A stretch of 64,000 nt of DNA. It comes from Pokkaliibacter sp046614695. Lineage in GTDB: Bacteria > Pseudomonadota > Gammaproteobacteria > Pseudomonadales > Balneatricaceae. The position numbers and the translations under genes were made by a program. The notes beneath the pieces were generated by a model. It saw nothing but the letters and a program-made list of their open reading frames with translations. It was not told where the DNA came from and searched no databases. Of this stretch, positions 1-7,269 are shown one piece after another (positions within the stretch are counted from its first letter, which is position 1; each line of letters starts with the position of its first letter). The stretch covers positions 1 through 64,000 of the forward strand of contig NZ_JBKKHQ010000025.1 in assembly GCF_046614695.1 (NCBI RefSeq), read 5' to 3'.

Positions 1-76
1 GGAATTGGTAGACGCGCTAGCTTCAGGTGCTAGTGTTCGTAAGGACGTGAGAGTTCGAGTCTCTCCATCTGCACCA
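1..76 (+). tRNA. tRNA-Leu (CAG), 5' end cut by window edge
   Basis: The 76 bases are identical to bases 120-195, the complete tRNA-Leu that follows. Only the first 11 bases (5' acceptor strand) are missing, because the window starts inside the gene. Anticodon loop TTCAGGT gives CAG, reading the leucine codon CUG. The CCA end is encoded. Confidence 0.95.
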
Positions 77-108
77 AAACGCTCGGAAAAGACAATCAGG
101 TTGCCCAG

Positions 109-195
109 GCAGATGTGGCGGAATTGGTAGACGCGCTAGCTTCAGGTGCTAGTGTTCGTAAGGACGTGAGAGTTCGAGTCTCTCCATCTGCACCA
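109..195 (+). tRNA. tRNA-Leu (CAG)
   Basis: An 87-nt class II tRNA. The acceptor arm GCAGATG pairs with CATCTGC and is followed by an encoded ACCA. The D-arm is typical of tRNA-Leu, the anticodon stem CTAGC/GCTAG closes the loop TTCAGGT (anticodon CAG), a variable arm is present, and the T-arm is GAGTTCGAGTCTC. It lies 32 nt after an identical copy and is followed by a terminator, so the pair is probably one transcript. Confidence 0.97.
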
Positions 196-207
196 ACCTT
201 AAAGAAA

Positions 208-229
208 GGTCGCGAAAGCGGCTTTTTTT
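208..229 (+). terminator. Intrinsic terminator of the tRNA-Leu pair
   Basis: Short stem GTCGC/GCGGC (one G-T pair) closed by a GAAA tetraloop and followed by seven T, 12 nt after the tRNA CCA end. Confidence 0.75.
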
Positions 230-568
230 GTTTCTGAAATATCTCATTCCTGTCTTAAAAGTCATTCGCCTGGCTATCTGGGTGATTTTTGACCTCTCCC
301 TTGCGTTTGTCAGAAAAAAGCGTATAAAACGCATCCTTGATCAGCTTATGAACAAGGTGTCCATGAAAAGCATCACGCAATAGCGTACGGTATCTCCTCA
401 GACTTCCTACTCCAGTCTGACTATTGCCGTGCTCGCGGTGAGTCAGAAAGAAATCATCTCCCTTCTTTTCTTACCTTTTCTGTGATCTTTGCCGGATTAT
501 CGCTGTCATAAGCATGACGTAGCATCGTTATATTGTTGTTAAGCATGTTGAGTTACGAGGAAAGGCAG
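230..568. other. Intergenic region upstream of speE
   Basis: 339 bases with no convincing gene. A possible leader hairpin (CTGACT at 417-422 pairing with AGTCAG at 441-446, with an inner CCG/CGG pair) is visible. I find no -35/-10 pair I would defend; the speE promoter should lie here. Confidence 0.5.
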
Positions 569-1429
569 GTGACGGCACCCCAGCGCTATATTGAAACCCT
601 TTATCCGGGATACGGTCAGTCATTCACAATTGATAAAGTGCTGTTCGAGAATAAAACCGAACATCAGCATCTGATCATTTTTGAAAACCGTGATTTTGGC
701 CGGGTAATGGCGCTGGATGGCGTAATTCAGACCACTGAGCGTGATGAATTCATTTATCACGAGATGCTGACACATGTGCCTCTCTTTGCTCATGGTAATG
801 CCCGTCGTGTGTTGATTATCGGCGGCGGGGACGGTGGCATTCTGCGTGAAGTGCTAAAGCATCCTGAAGTTGAGCATGTCACCATGGTTGAGATTGATGG
901 CCAGGTCGTTGAGATGTGCAAAACCTACCTGCCTTCTCATTCTGATGGGGCGTTTGATGATGCTCGTTTGAATTTGGTCATCGCGGACGGCGTGGAGTTT
1001 GTTAATTCCACCGATGAAACTTTTGATGCCGTTATTTCTGACTCTACTGATCCCATGGGGCCTGGCGAAGTGCTTTTCACTTCCCGCTTCTATAATGGCT
1101 GTAAGCGCATCCTGAATAAGGGTGGAGTTATGGTTGCCCAGAATGGTGTGTGCTTTATGCAATTGGGGGAAGTCACAACTACTCGCAAGCGTATGGGTCT
1201 TGATTTTGAGGACCAGAATTTCTACGCAGCTCCTGTGCCTACCTACGTTGGTGGCATTATGACACTGGCCTGGGGGTCTGATGATGCAAGCCTTCGTCAG
1301 GCAGATCTGGCGACGATTGAGCAACGATTTGCCGTAGCGGGTTTTAAAACGCGCTACTACACCCCAAGCATCCATGTAGGGGCATTTGCATTGCCTCAAT
1401 ATGTTCTGGATGCTTTACAGGGCACTTAA
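569..1429 (+). CDS. speE: Spermidine synthase
   Basis: Transfers aminopropyl from decarboxylated S-adenosylmethionine to putrescine, giving spermidine, in the cytoplasm. The protein is 286 residues and aligns throughout with E. coli SpeE (288). The decarboxylated-SAM loop GGGDGG is at about 85-90 and the catalytic Asp lies in DSTDP near 158. An in-frame ORF extends upstream to 533, but the GTG at 569 is preferred: it has GAGGAAAGG at the right distance and gives the family N-terminus (TAPQRYIETL). speA follows after 90 bases on the same strand, so both ends of the arginine-to-spermidine route sit together. The agmatine-to-putrescine step must be encoded elsewhere. Confidence 0.95.
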   Translation: MTAPQRYIETLYPGYGQSFTIDKVLFENKTEHQHLIIFENRDFGRVMALDGVIQTTERDEFIYHEMLTHVPLFAHGNARRVLIIGGGDGGILREVLKHPEVEHVTMVEIDGQVVEMCKTYLPSHSDGAFDDARLNLVIADGVEFVNSTDETFDAVISDSTDPMGPGEVLFTSRFYNGCKRILNKGGVMVAQNGVCFMQLGEVTTTRKRMGLDFEDQNFYAAPVPTYVGGIMTLAWGSDDASLRQADLATIEQRFAVAGFKTRYYTPSIHVGAFALPQYVLDALQGT

Positions 1430-1519
1430 GTTTTCCTGTTAAACGGAAGCTTTTTATCATGGCTGGCATCATTAAATGCCAGCTTTTCGTCGGTAATTCC
1501 AATATAGGTAGAACGGCAG

Positions 1520-3430
1520 ATGACTGCATGGACTCGCCGCGACGCGTTAAAACTTTATAACATCCCTTATTGGGGTGTGGGCTATTTCGATGTTAACGAC
1601 GGTGGCGAGGTCGAAGTTCGTCCACGTCGTGATAAGGAAGTCAGTATTAATCTGCCTGAGCTTTGCGATTATCTGGCAGGTCAGGGTATTGCACTTCCAA
1701 CTCTGGTGCGTTTCACCGACATTCTTCATGACCGCGTAAGTTCAATCTGCAAAGCGTTTCGTGAAGCGGCTGATTTCTATAAATACCGCGGACAATACAC
1801 TGCTGTGTATCCCATCAAGGTGAATCAGCAGCAAGCAGTTGTTGAAGGCTTGCTGGGTGCGCAAGAGCGGGATCCTAATGCACGTGTTGGTCTTGAGGCG
1901 GGTTCCAAGCCCGAGTTGATGGCGGTGCTGGCGCTGTCTGAGAATACTAACTCCTCCGTTATTGTCTGTAATGGTTATAAAGACCGCGAATACGTGCGTC
2001 TGGCGCTGATTGGTGAAGCGCTTGGTAATGAAGTTTATATCGTTATCGAAAAACTCTCTGAGCTGGATCTGGTACTGAAAGAGGCCAAAGCGCTGAATGT
2101 TACGCCGCGTCTTGGTTTGCGGGCGCGTCTCGCCAGTCAGGGTAAAGGCAAGTGGCAGAGTAGTGGTGGCGAGAAGTCAAAGTTTGGTCTGTCGGCATTC
2201 CAGATCCTGCAGGTTGTTGAGCGTCTGCGTAAGGAAGAGTCTCTGGATTCCCTGCAGTTGCTGCACTTTCACCTCGGCTCTCAGATCGCCAATATTCGCG
2301 ATATTCAGACAGGCCTTCGTGAGTGTGCTCGCTTCTATGCAGAGCTGCGTTCTCTGGGAGCGCCTATCAGCGTTGTGGACGTTGGCGGTGGTCTGGGTAT
2401 CGACTACGAGGGGACGCGCTCTCAGAGCTCGTGCTCGGCAAACTATTCCATGAGTGAATATGCCAGTAACGTAACGTACGCGCTGTCAGAAATTTGTGCT
2501 GAGCGGAACCTGCCGCATCCGAATATTGTTAGTGAGTCGGGTCGCGCGCTGTCTGCTCACCATGCGGTGCTGCTGGCCAACGTTATTGATGTTGAATCAC
2601 CGAAGGACATCAAGCCTGAGCGCCCCGGTATTGCTGATCCCAAGATTCTGCACTCCTTGTGGGAGTCCTATCAGGAAGCGTTGCATGAGGCTGACGAGCG
2701 TAATGTACTCGAGATTTATCACGATACGGTATACGACATTGCTGAAGTGCAATCTCTCTATACGCACGGCTTCCTGTCCCTGACTGAGCGCGCAAAAGCT
2801 GAGCAGATTTATCTGGCGACCTGTTTGCAGATTCGTCCTTTCCTGAGCCACAAAAACCGTGCTCACCGTGAATTGATTGATGAGCTGCATGCGAAGCTGG
2901 CCGATAAGCTCTTTGTAAACTTTTCGGTATTCCAGTCATTGCCCGACGTCTGGGGTATTGATCAGGTTTTCCCGGTATTGCCTCTGACGGGATTGGATCA
3001 GGAGCCAACGCAGCGAGCGATCATTCAGGATATTACCTGTGACTCTGATGGCACCATTGACCAATATGTTGATGGGCAGGGTATTGAGTCGACTTTGCCA
3101 ATGCCGGCATTTGATCCGGAAAATCCGCATATCATGGGCTTTTTTCTGGTTGGTGCTTATCAGGAAATTCTGGGTGATATGCATAACCTTTTTGGTGATA
3201 CCCATTCCGTCGATGTTGCAGTTAATGAGGCGGGTGAATGGGAAGTAACCAGTGTCATCATGGGGGACACGGTTGATCAGATTCTACGTTATGTGAACTT
3301 TGATTCTGAAAACTTCATTAATGCCTACCAGCGCCAGTTGTCTAAATCGACAATGAGTGAAGAAATGCAGGCAGATTGTCTGGCCTTTCTTAAGGAAGGG
3401 TTGGCAGGATATACCTATCTGGAAGAGTAA
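1520..3430 (+). CDS. speA: Biosynthetic arginine decarboxylase
   Basis: PLP enzyme that decarboxylates arginine to agmatine, the first step of the agmatine route to putrescine. The 636 residues match the usual SpeA length. The PLP lysine is in AVYPIKVNQ at residue 100. HFHLGSQIANI and SESGRALSAHH are the barrel-fold signatures of the ornithine/DAP/arginine decarboxylase family. ATG at 1520 sits after AGGTAGAACGGCAG. It is followed by a strong terminator, so speE-speA ends here. The N-terminus MTAWTRRDALKLYNIPYWG shows no obvious export signal. Confidence 0.95.
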   Translation: MTAWTRRDALKLYNIPYWGVGYFDVNDGGEVEVRPRRDKEVSINLPELCDYLAGQGIALPTLVRFTDILHDRVSSICKAFREAADFYKYRGQYTAVYPIKVNQQQAVVEGLLGAQERDPNARVGLEAGSKPELMAVLALSENTNSSVIVCNGYKDREYVRLALIGEALGNEVYIVIEKLSELDLVLKEAKALNVTPRLGLRARLASQGKGKWQSSGGEKSKFGLSAFQILQVVERLRKEESLDSLQLLHFHLGSQIANIRDIQTGLRECARFYAELRSLGAPISVVDVGGGLGIDYEGTRSQSSCSANYSMSEYASNVTYALSEICAERNLPHPNIVSESGRALSAHHAVLLANVIDVESPKDIKPERPGIADPKILHSLWESYQEALHEADERNVLEIYHDTVYDIAEVQSLYTHGFLSLTERAKAEQIYLATCLQIRPFLSHKNRAHRELIDELHAKLADKLFVNFSVFQSLPDVWGIDQVFPVLPLTGLDQEPTQRAIIQDITCDSDGTIDQYVDGQGIESTLPMPAFDPENPHIMGFFLVGAYQEILGDMHNLFGDTHSVDVAVNEAGEWEVTSVIMGDTVDQILRYVNFDSENFINAYQRQLSKSTMSEEMQADCLAFLKEGLAGYTYLEE

Positions 3431-3446
3431 TAGTCCAGAAATGAAT

Positions 3447-3470
3447 AAGGAGCCTTCGGGCTCCTTTTTT
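3447..3470 (+). terminator. Intrinsic terminator after speA
   Basis: AAGGAGCC / TTCG / GGCTCCTT stem-loop with a UUCG tetraloop and a T-run, starting 17 bases after the speA stop. Confidence 0.9.
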
Positions 3471-3487
3471 ATTGGCATTAATTCGTA

Positions 3488-3874
3488 TCATTGGGAATGA
3501 TCAAGAATGCCCATGTGCTCTGCCCAAGTAAGCCAGGCAAGCTCGTCTGCTTCACTCTGTAGCCATGCATGAACTTTCCAGTTCACTCTATTTTGCTTAA
3601 CAGGAATATCGCTTTCTAATAAAAGGCTTGTAAAGCGCTCTGAGGCTGGTGTGTTGGCAGGGAAAGGGATTGAGCCGTCGCTTCTTAAAACTCTATACCA
3701 GGGGAGCTTAAGCTTTGCTGTGGTGGGGAGTGATAACCATTTGCCAACAAAGCGAGCGTGACGGGGGAGGCCTATCAGGCGGGCCAGTTGCCCATAACTG
3801 GTAACTTTGTTCTCTGGGAGGTGCTGGAGGATCTGGATTAGGCGCTTTTGCTGATGTTGATTAAATGCCATCAT
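3488..3874 (-). CDS. Alkyltransferase-like (ATL) DNA-lesion binding protein
   Basis: A 128-residue protein of the MGMT (Ogt/Ada C-terminal) winged-helix fold. The first half has the family's recognition segment (VTSYGQLARLIGLP, then ARFVGKWLS). The active-site PCHR is replaced by PWYR in LPWYRVLRSDGSI, so there is no alkyl-acceptor cysteine. Known ATL proteins with PWHR or similar bind O6-alkylguanine without repairing it and direct the lesion to nucleotide excision repair; that role is inferred here. ATG at 3874 has GGAG about five bases upstream. It reads toward speA and is divergent from nothing; the H-NS gene lies behind it on the same strand. Confidence 0.85.
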   Translation of the reverse strand: MMAFNQHQQKRLIQILQHLPENKVTSYGQLARLIGLPRHARFVGKWLSLPTTAKLKLPWYRVLRSDGSIPFPANTPASERFTSLLLESDIPVKQNRVNWKVHAWLQSEADELAWLTWAEHMGILDHSQ

Positions 3875-3897
3875 TTAATCTCCAGTTTTCAGGCAAT

Positions 3898-3927
3898 AAA
3901 AAAGCGGGATTGTTATCCCGCTTTTTT
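3898..3927 (-). terminator. Terminator of the H-NS family gene
   Basis: AAAGCGGGAT / TGTT / ATCCCGCTTT perfect 10-bp stem with a T-run on both strands, 14 bases past the H-NS stop and just upstream of the ATL start. Confidence 0.85.
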
Positions 3928-3940
3928 CGCAGTCAATCTA

Positions 3941-4276
3941 TTAAGACTTGATGCGGAAGTCTTCAAGATCTGCACCGTTATGCAGTGCTTCTTCAATCCA
4001 CTTCGGCTTACGGCCTTTACCAGTCCAGGTCTGGCTTGGATCTTCAGGATTGAAATACTGAGGTGCTGATTTGGATTTCGCTGCACCGCTCTTGCGAACG
4101 CTACCTTGAAGTTCGTTCAGAACAGATTCAAAAGTAATGCCGTTTTCTAAAGCCATGGCTTTAATCTGGTCAATTACTTGTGCCTGCTGCTGCTTCTGCT
4201 CGATCGCTTTTTCAACGTCTGCCTGCAGGGCCTGCAGTTCAGCCAGAGTTAATACATTAAGATCAGAATATTTCAT
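3941..4276 (-). CDS. H-NS family nucleoid-associated protein
   Basis: A 111-residue protein with a coiled-coil N-terminal oligomerisation region (about 10-60, rich in Glu, Gln and Leu), a short linker (KSGAAKSKSAPQY) and the C-terminal H-NS DNA-binding domain. The minor-groove hook is TWTGKGRKPKWI at about residues 83-94 (K-G-R in place of Q-G-R or R-G-R). The FNPEDPSQTWTGKGRKP segment resembles the HvrA/BpH3 branch more than enterobacterial H-NS. Expected role: silencing of AT-rich DNA. The 150 bases upstream are markedly AT-rich, as expected for an autoregulated hns-type gene. It has its own terminator and so is probably monocistronic. Confidence 0.9.
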   Translation of the reverse strand: MKYSDLNVLTLAELQALQADVEKAIEQKQQQAQVIDQIKAMALENGITFESVLNELQGSVRKSGAAKSKSAPQYFNPEDPSQTWTGKGRKPKWIEEALHNGADLEDFRIKS

Positions 4277-4329
4277 GGCTCACCAACCAGCTAATTAATT
4301 AAAGGCAATAATTAAAAATTATAGCTTAA

Positions 4330-4357
4330 AGTATATAAAAAGAGCCAGTAAAGGCAA
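4330..4357 (-). promoter_or_regulatory. Candidate sigma-70 promoter of the H-NS family gene
   Basis: On the minus strand: TTGCCT, 16-base spacer, TATACT, about 55 bases before the start codon, within an AT-rich tract (4280-4420) that would suit self-binding by H-NS. Confidence 0.45.
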
Positions 4358-4423
4358 TCCCATCATTCTTATTCCTTAATACCGTTAAGTAACGGGAAAT
4401 AACAATAGAATTACTGGGGCTTT

Positions 4424-4861
4424 TTAGTTTTCTAACCAAAAGGTTACAGGGCCATCGTTCACAAGAGAGACTTGCATATTGGCACCGAAACGCCCGGTTT
4501 GTACGCTTTGGAGCTGTTTCCTGGCGCAGGAAATAAAATGTTGGTAAAGCTTTTCGCCCAGTTCTGGTGTTGCGCCGGTTGAAAATCCGGGGCGTGAGCC
4601 TTTTTTGGTATCTGCCACCAGCGTAAATTGGGAAACAATTAGTAACTCGCCTTTACTATCAGCAAGGCTGTTATTCATACGGCCATTCTCGTCAGCGAAG
4701 ATGCGATACCGGATGACTTTATCCAGTAGTTTTTCTGCATTTTCTTCTGTATCCGTTTTTTCTACGCCCAGTAATAGTAGTAGTCCGGCTCCGATTTTTC
4801 CTACTTCCTCACCTTCGACGTGTACGCTTGCCTGAGTGACACGTTGAATCAGCGCTTTCAT
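4424..4861 (-). CDS. dtd: D-aminoacyl-tRNA deacylase
   Basis: Hydrolyses D-aminoacyl-tRNAs (notably D-Tyr-tRNA) and mischarged Gly-tRNA(Ala). The 145 residues equal E. coli Dtd. The SQFTL motif (catalytic Thr region) is near residues 77-81 and the C-terminal chiral-proofreading GP motif lies in NDGPVTFWLEN. An ORF extends 24 codons upstream, but ATG at 4861 has GGAGAAACGGTA in front and gives the family start MKALIQRVTQASV. It is downstream of typA on the same strand, separated by a terminator. Confidence 0.95.
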   Translation of the reverse strand: MKALIQRVTQASVHVEGEEVGKIGAGLLLLLGVEKTDTEENAEKLLDKVIRYRIFADENGRMNNSLADSKGELLIVSQFTLVADTKKGSRPGFSTGATPELGEKLYQHFISCARKQLQSVQTGRFGANMQVSLVNDGPVTFWLEN

Positions 4862-4902
4862 TACCGTTTCTCCTTTTGTTGTTTTGCGAGAGCCTGAAAC
4901 AA

Positions 4903-4927
4903 AACACCCCTGCTTGGCAGGGGTGTT
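4903..4927 (-). terminator. Terminator between typA and dtd
   Basis: AACACCCCTGC / TTG / GCAGGGGTGTT perfect 11-bp stem followed on the minus strand by TTGTTTC, 18 bases past the typA stop. Confidence 0.75.
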
Positions 4928-4944
4928 TGTCATTCCGTTTAGGC

Positions 4945-6756
4945 TTACTGGCGAGAAGCGCGCTTGCGCTCGTTCTCGGTCAGGAACTTCTTACGGATAC
5001 GGATGTTCTTAGGTGTGATTTCCACCAGCTCGTCATCTTCGATGAATTCCAGAGCCTGCTCCAGAGAGTGGCGAACTGGAGGAGTCAGCAGAATGTTTTC
5101 ATCACTACCGGATGCACGGACGTTGGTCAGCTGCTTCGCTTTGGTTGGGTTAACGGTCAGGTCGTTACCACGGCTATGCAGACCAATGACCTGGCCTTCA
5201 TAAACATCAATGTTGGGATCGATAAAGAGGCGACCACGCTCCTGCAGGCTGAACAGAGCGTATGCCAGTACTTTGCCAGCGATGTTGGAAATCAGTACGC
5301 CGTTAATACGGGTCACTGAGGGGCCGGCTTTGACTTCGTCATAGCTATCAAAGCTGGATGTCATAATGCCGGTGCCGGAAGTCAGGGTCAGGAACTGGTT
5401 ACGGAAGCCGATCATGCCGCGAGAAGGAATGCGGTATTCGATGCGGACGCGACCTGCGCCATCGATCTGCATATCGCGCAGTTCGCCTTTACGGCGACCC
5501 AGCTCTTCCATGACCGGACCCTGGTAGTCTTCTTCACAGTCGATAACGACTTGCTCGTAAGGTTCCATGATGACGCCGTCGATTTCTTTCTGAATAACTT
5601 CAGGACGAGAAACGGCCAGCTCATAGCCTTCACGACGCATGGTTTCGATCAGAACGGAAAGGTGGAGTTCGCCACGACCGGAAACCATAAATTTGTCAGG
5701 AGTATCGCCCTGACGAACGCGCAGGGCCACGTTGTGCAGCAGTTCGCGGTCAAGACGTTCTTTAATATTGCGCGAGGTAACAAACTTGCCTTCCAGACCT
5801 GCGAAAGGAGAATCGTTAACCTGGAAGCACATGCTGACGGTAGGTTCGTCAACGGTCAGTGCTGGCATTGCCTCAACGGCATCCGGTGCGCACAGGGTGT
5901 CAGAGATGTTGAGCTCGTCCATGCCCGTCACGCAGACGATGTCCCCGGCTTCGGCAGTATCGACTTCCACACGCTCAAGACCATGGTAGCCCATGATTTT
6001 CAGAACACGGCCGGAGCGAACTTTGCCATCGATATCGATCGCTTTGATCGGGGTATTAGTGTTGATACGACCACGATTGATACGGCCAACACCGATAACG
6101 CCCAGGTAAGAGTTGTAGTCCAGTGCAGAAACCTGCATCTGGAAAGGACCATCGCTGTCGACGTTTGGCGCAGAGACCAGATCCACAATCGCCTGGAACA
6201 GCGGGGTCATGTCTTCAGACATGTTTTCGTGATCGGTACCGGCAATACCGTTCAGAGCGGAAGCGTAGATCACCGGGAAGTCGAGCTGCTCATCGGTCGC
6301 GCCCAGACGGTCAAACAGATCAAATACCTGGTCCATCACCCAGTCAGGACGTGCGCCAGGACGGTCGATCTTGTTGATAACAACGATAGGCTTCAGGCCA
6401 CGGGCAAAAGCCTTCTGGGTTACGAAGCGAGTCTGAGGCATTGGGCCGTCAACGGCATCAACCAGTAGCAGAACAGAGTCAACCATAGACAGTACGCGTT
6501 CAACCTCGCCACCGAAGTCAGCGTGTCCAGGGGTGTCTACGATGTTGATGCGGTAGTCATTCCAGCGGATGGCAGTGTTTTTCGCCAGGATGGTGATACC
6601 ACGTTCCTTTTCCTGGTCGTTGGAGTCCATCAGACGCTCCTGACCTTCGTCACGGCGCTGAAGGGTACCCGACTGCTGCAGCAGCTTGTCGACCAGGGTG
6701 GTTTTGCCATGGTCAACGTGGGCAATAATGGCAATATTGCGTAGATTATCGATCAC
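4945..6756 (-). CDS. typA: Ribosome-associated GTPase TypA/BipA
   Basis: Translational GTPase that binds the 70S ribosome at the EF-G site and supports 50S assembly and stress or low-temperature growth. The protein is 603 residues. G1 AHVDHGKTT at about 12-20, G2/switch ERGITI, G3 DTPGHADF and G4 NKID are followed by domain II, an EF-G-like domain (SGRGELHLSVL) and the BipA-specific C-terminus. The start is GTG at 6756, with AGGA eight bases upstream; the next residues match the E. coli start (MIxxLRNIAIIAHVDHGK). Divergent from glnA, as in E. coli. Confidence 0.96.
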   Translation of the reverse strand: MIDNLRNIAIIAHVDHGKTTLVDKLLQQSGTLQRRDEGQERLMDSNDQEKERGITILAKNTAIRWNDYRINIVDTPGHADFGGEVERVLSMVDSVLLLVDAVDGPMPQTRFVTQKAFARGLKPIVVINKIDRPGARPDWVMDQVFDLFDRLGATDEQLDFPVIYASALNGIAGTDHENMSEDMTPLFQAIVDLVSAPNVDSDGPFQMQVSALDYNSYLGVIGVGRINRGRINTNTPIKAIDIDGKVRSGRVLKIMGYHGLERVEVDTAEAGDIVCVTGMDELNISDTLCAPDAVEAMPALTVDEPTVSMCFQVNDSPFAGLEGKFVTSRNIKERLDRELLHNVALRVRQGDTPDKFMVSGRGELHLSVLIETMRREGYELAVSRPEVIQKEIDGVIMEPYEQVVIDCEEDYQGPVMEELGRRKGELRDMQIDGAGRVRIEYRIPSRGMIGFRNQFLTLTSGTGIMTSSFDSYDEVKAGPSVTRINGVLISNIAGKVLAYALFSLQERGRLFIDPNIDVYEGQVIGLHSRGNDLTVNPTKAKQLTNVRASGSDENILLTPPVRHSLEQALEFIEDDELVEITPKNIRIRKKFLTENERKRASRQ

Positions 6757-6913
6757 AAGAGAAATCCTGACTGTTTACATTGCCTGCAGCTGGCAGGCGG
6801 AAAAACGGCATTATACGTTAATCAGTGCATTTACGTGACTGCCAATTGCCCGAAGTTTCATGCAAAAGGCGCATTTAACGCCTTAATGTTTGCCCAAACT
6901 GAGGCAGACGAAT

Positions 6914-6928
6914 GCACCATAAAGTTAC
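6914..6928. promoter_or_regulatory. Weaker NtrC-like half site
   Basis: GCACCATAAAGTTAC keeps the left half of the NtrC consensus (GCACCA-N3-TGGTGC; 9 of 12 defined bases), about 190 bases before the predicted glnA start of transcription. Confidence 0.35.
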
Positions 6929-6962
6929 TCTGGCGCTATTCTTGGGCGCAGGGGCGTTATTG

Positions 6963-6977
6963 GCACCAAAATAGTGC
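6963..6977. promoter_or_regulatory. NtrC-binding site upstream of glnA
   Basis: GCACCAAAATAGTGC matches 11 of 12 defined bases of GCACCA-N3-TGGTGC. Centred about 140 bases before the predicted sigma-54 start, the position of the strong NtrC enhancer of E. coli glnAp2. Confidence 0.8.
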
Positions 6978-7006
6978 GTCAAAATGGGGCGCAGGCAGTG
7001 AAAATC

Positions 7007-7021
7007 GCACTATATTGGAAG
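7007..7021. promoter_or_regulatory. Second, weaker NtrC-like site
   Basis: GCACTATATTGGAAG, 8 of 12 consensus bases, 44 bases (about four helical turns) after the strong site, so on the same DNA face; centred about -97. Confidence 0.4.
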
Positions 7022-7083
7022 AGTTAAATCTTGCTTTAATCTTGCAAGGTGATAAATCCCTTATAAATCATGTAGTTGCATAT

Positions 7084-7100
7084 TTGGCATAAGGGTTGCT
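7084..7100 (+). promoter_or_regulatory. Sigma-54 promoter of glnA
   Basis: TTGGCATAAGGGTTGCT: the GG and GC doublets are spaced as in TGGCAC-N5-TTGCA. Predicted transcription start is near 7110, giving a leader of about 160 bases. Confidence 0.8.
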
Positions 7101-7137
7101 TTTGCTAAGGCGACTCAGTTGACAGTAACAACTTTGA

Positions 7138-7162
7138 TGGAGGCGAAAGCCTCCACCTTTTT
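7138..7162 (+). terminator. Terminator-like hairpin in the glnA leader
   Basis: TGGAGGC / GAAA / GCCTCCA perfect 7-bp stem with a GNRA tetraloop, then CCTTTTT. It lies between the sigma-54 promoter and the start codon, so it would be an attenuator or leader structure rather than a gene-end terminator. Confidence 0.5.
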
Positions 7163-7269
7163 CGCTGCCGCGAGCAGAGTCGCTCGGTGTCGGTTTGTGA
7201 AAAGTCCTTAATACGTTGTTGCTGAAATAATCGACTAAAGTGCATTGCCCCAAACTGCGGAGACAGAAG

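Noticed and set aside
1..195. Tandem 76-base repeat as a mobile-element or attachment-site sign
   Set aside because: It is simply two tRNA-Leu genes; no integrase or second partial copy nearby.
5551..6468. 305-codon open frame antisense to typA
   Set aside because: Shadow of typA; composition follows the other strand.
6835..7092. 85-codon frame upstream of glnA
   Set aside because: Covers the NtrC sites and almost reaches the sigma-54 promoter; no protein features.
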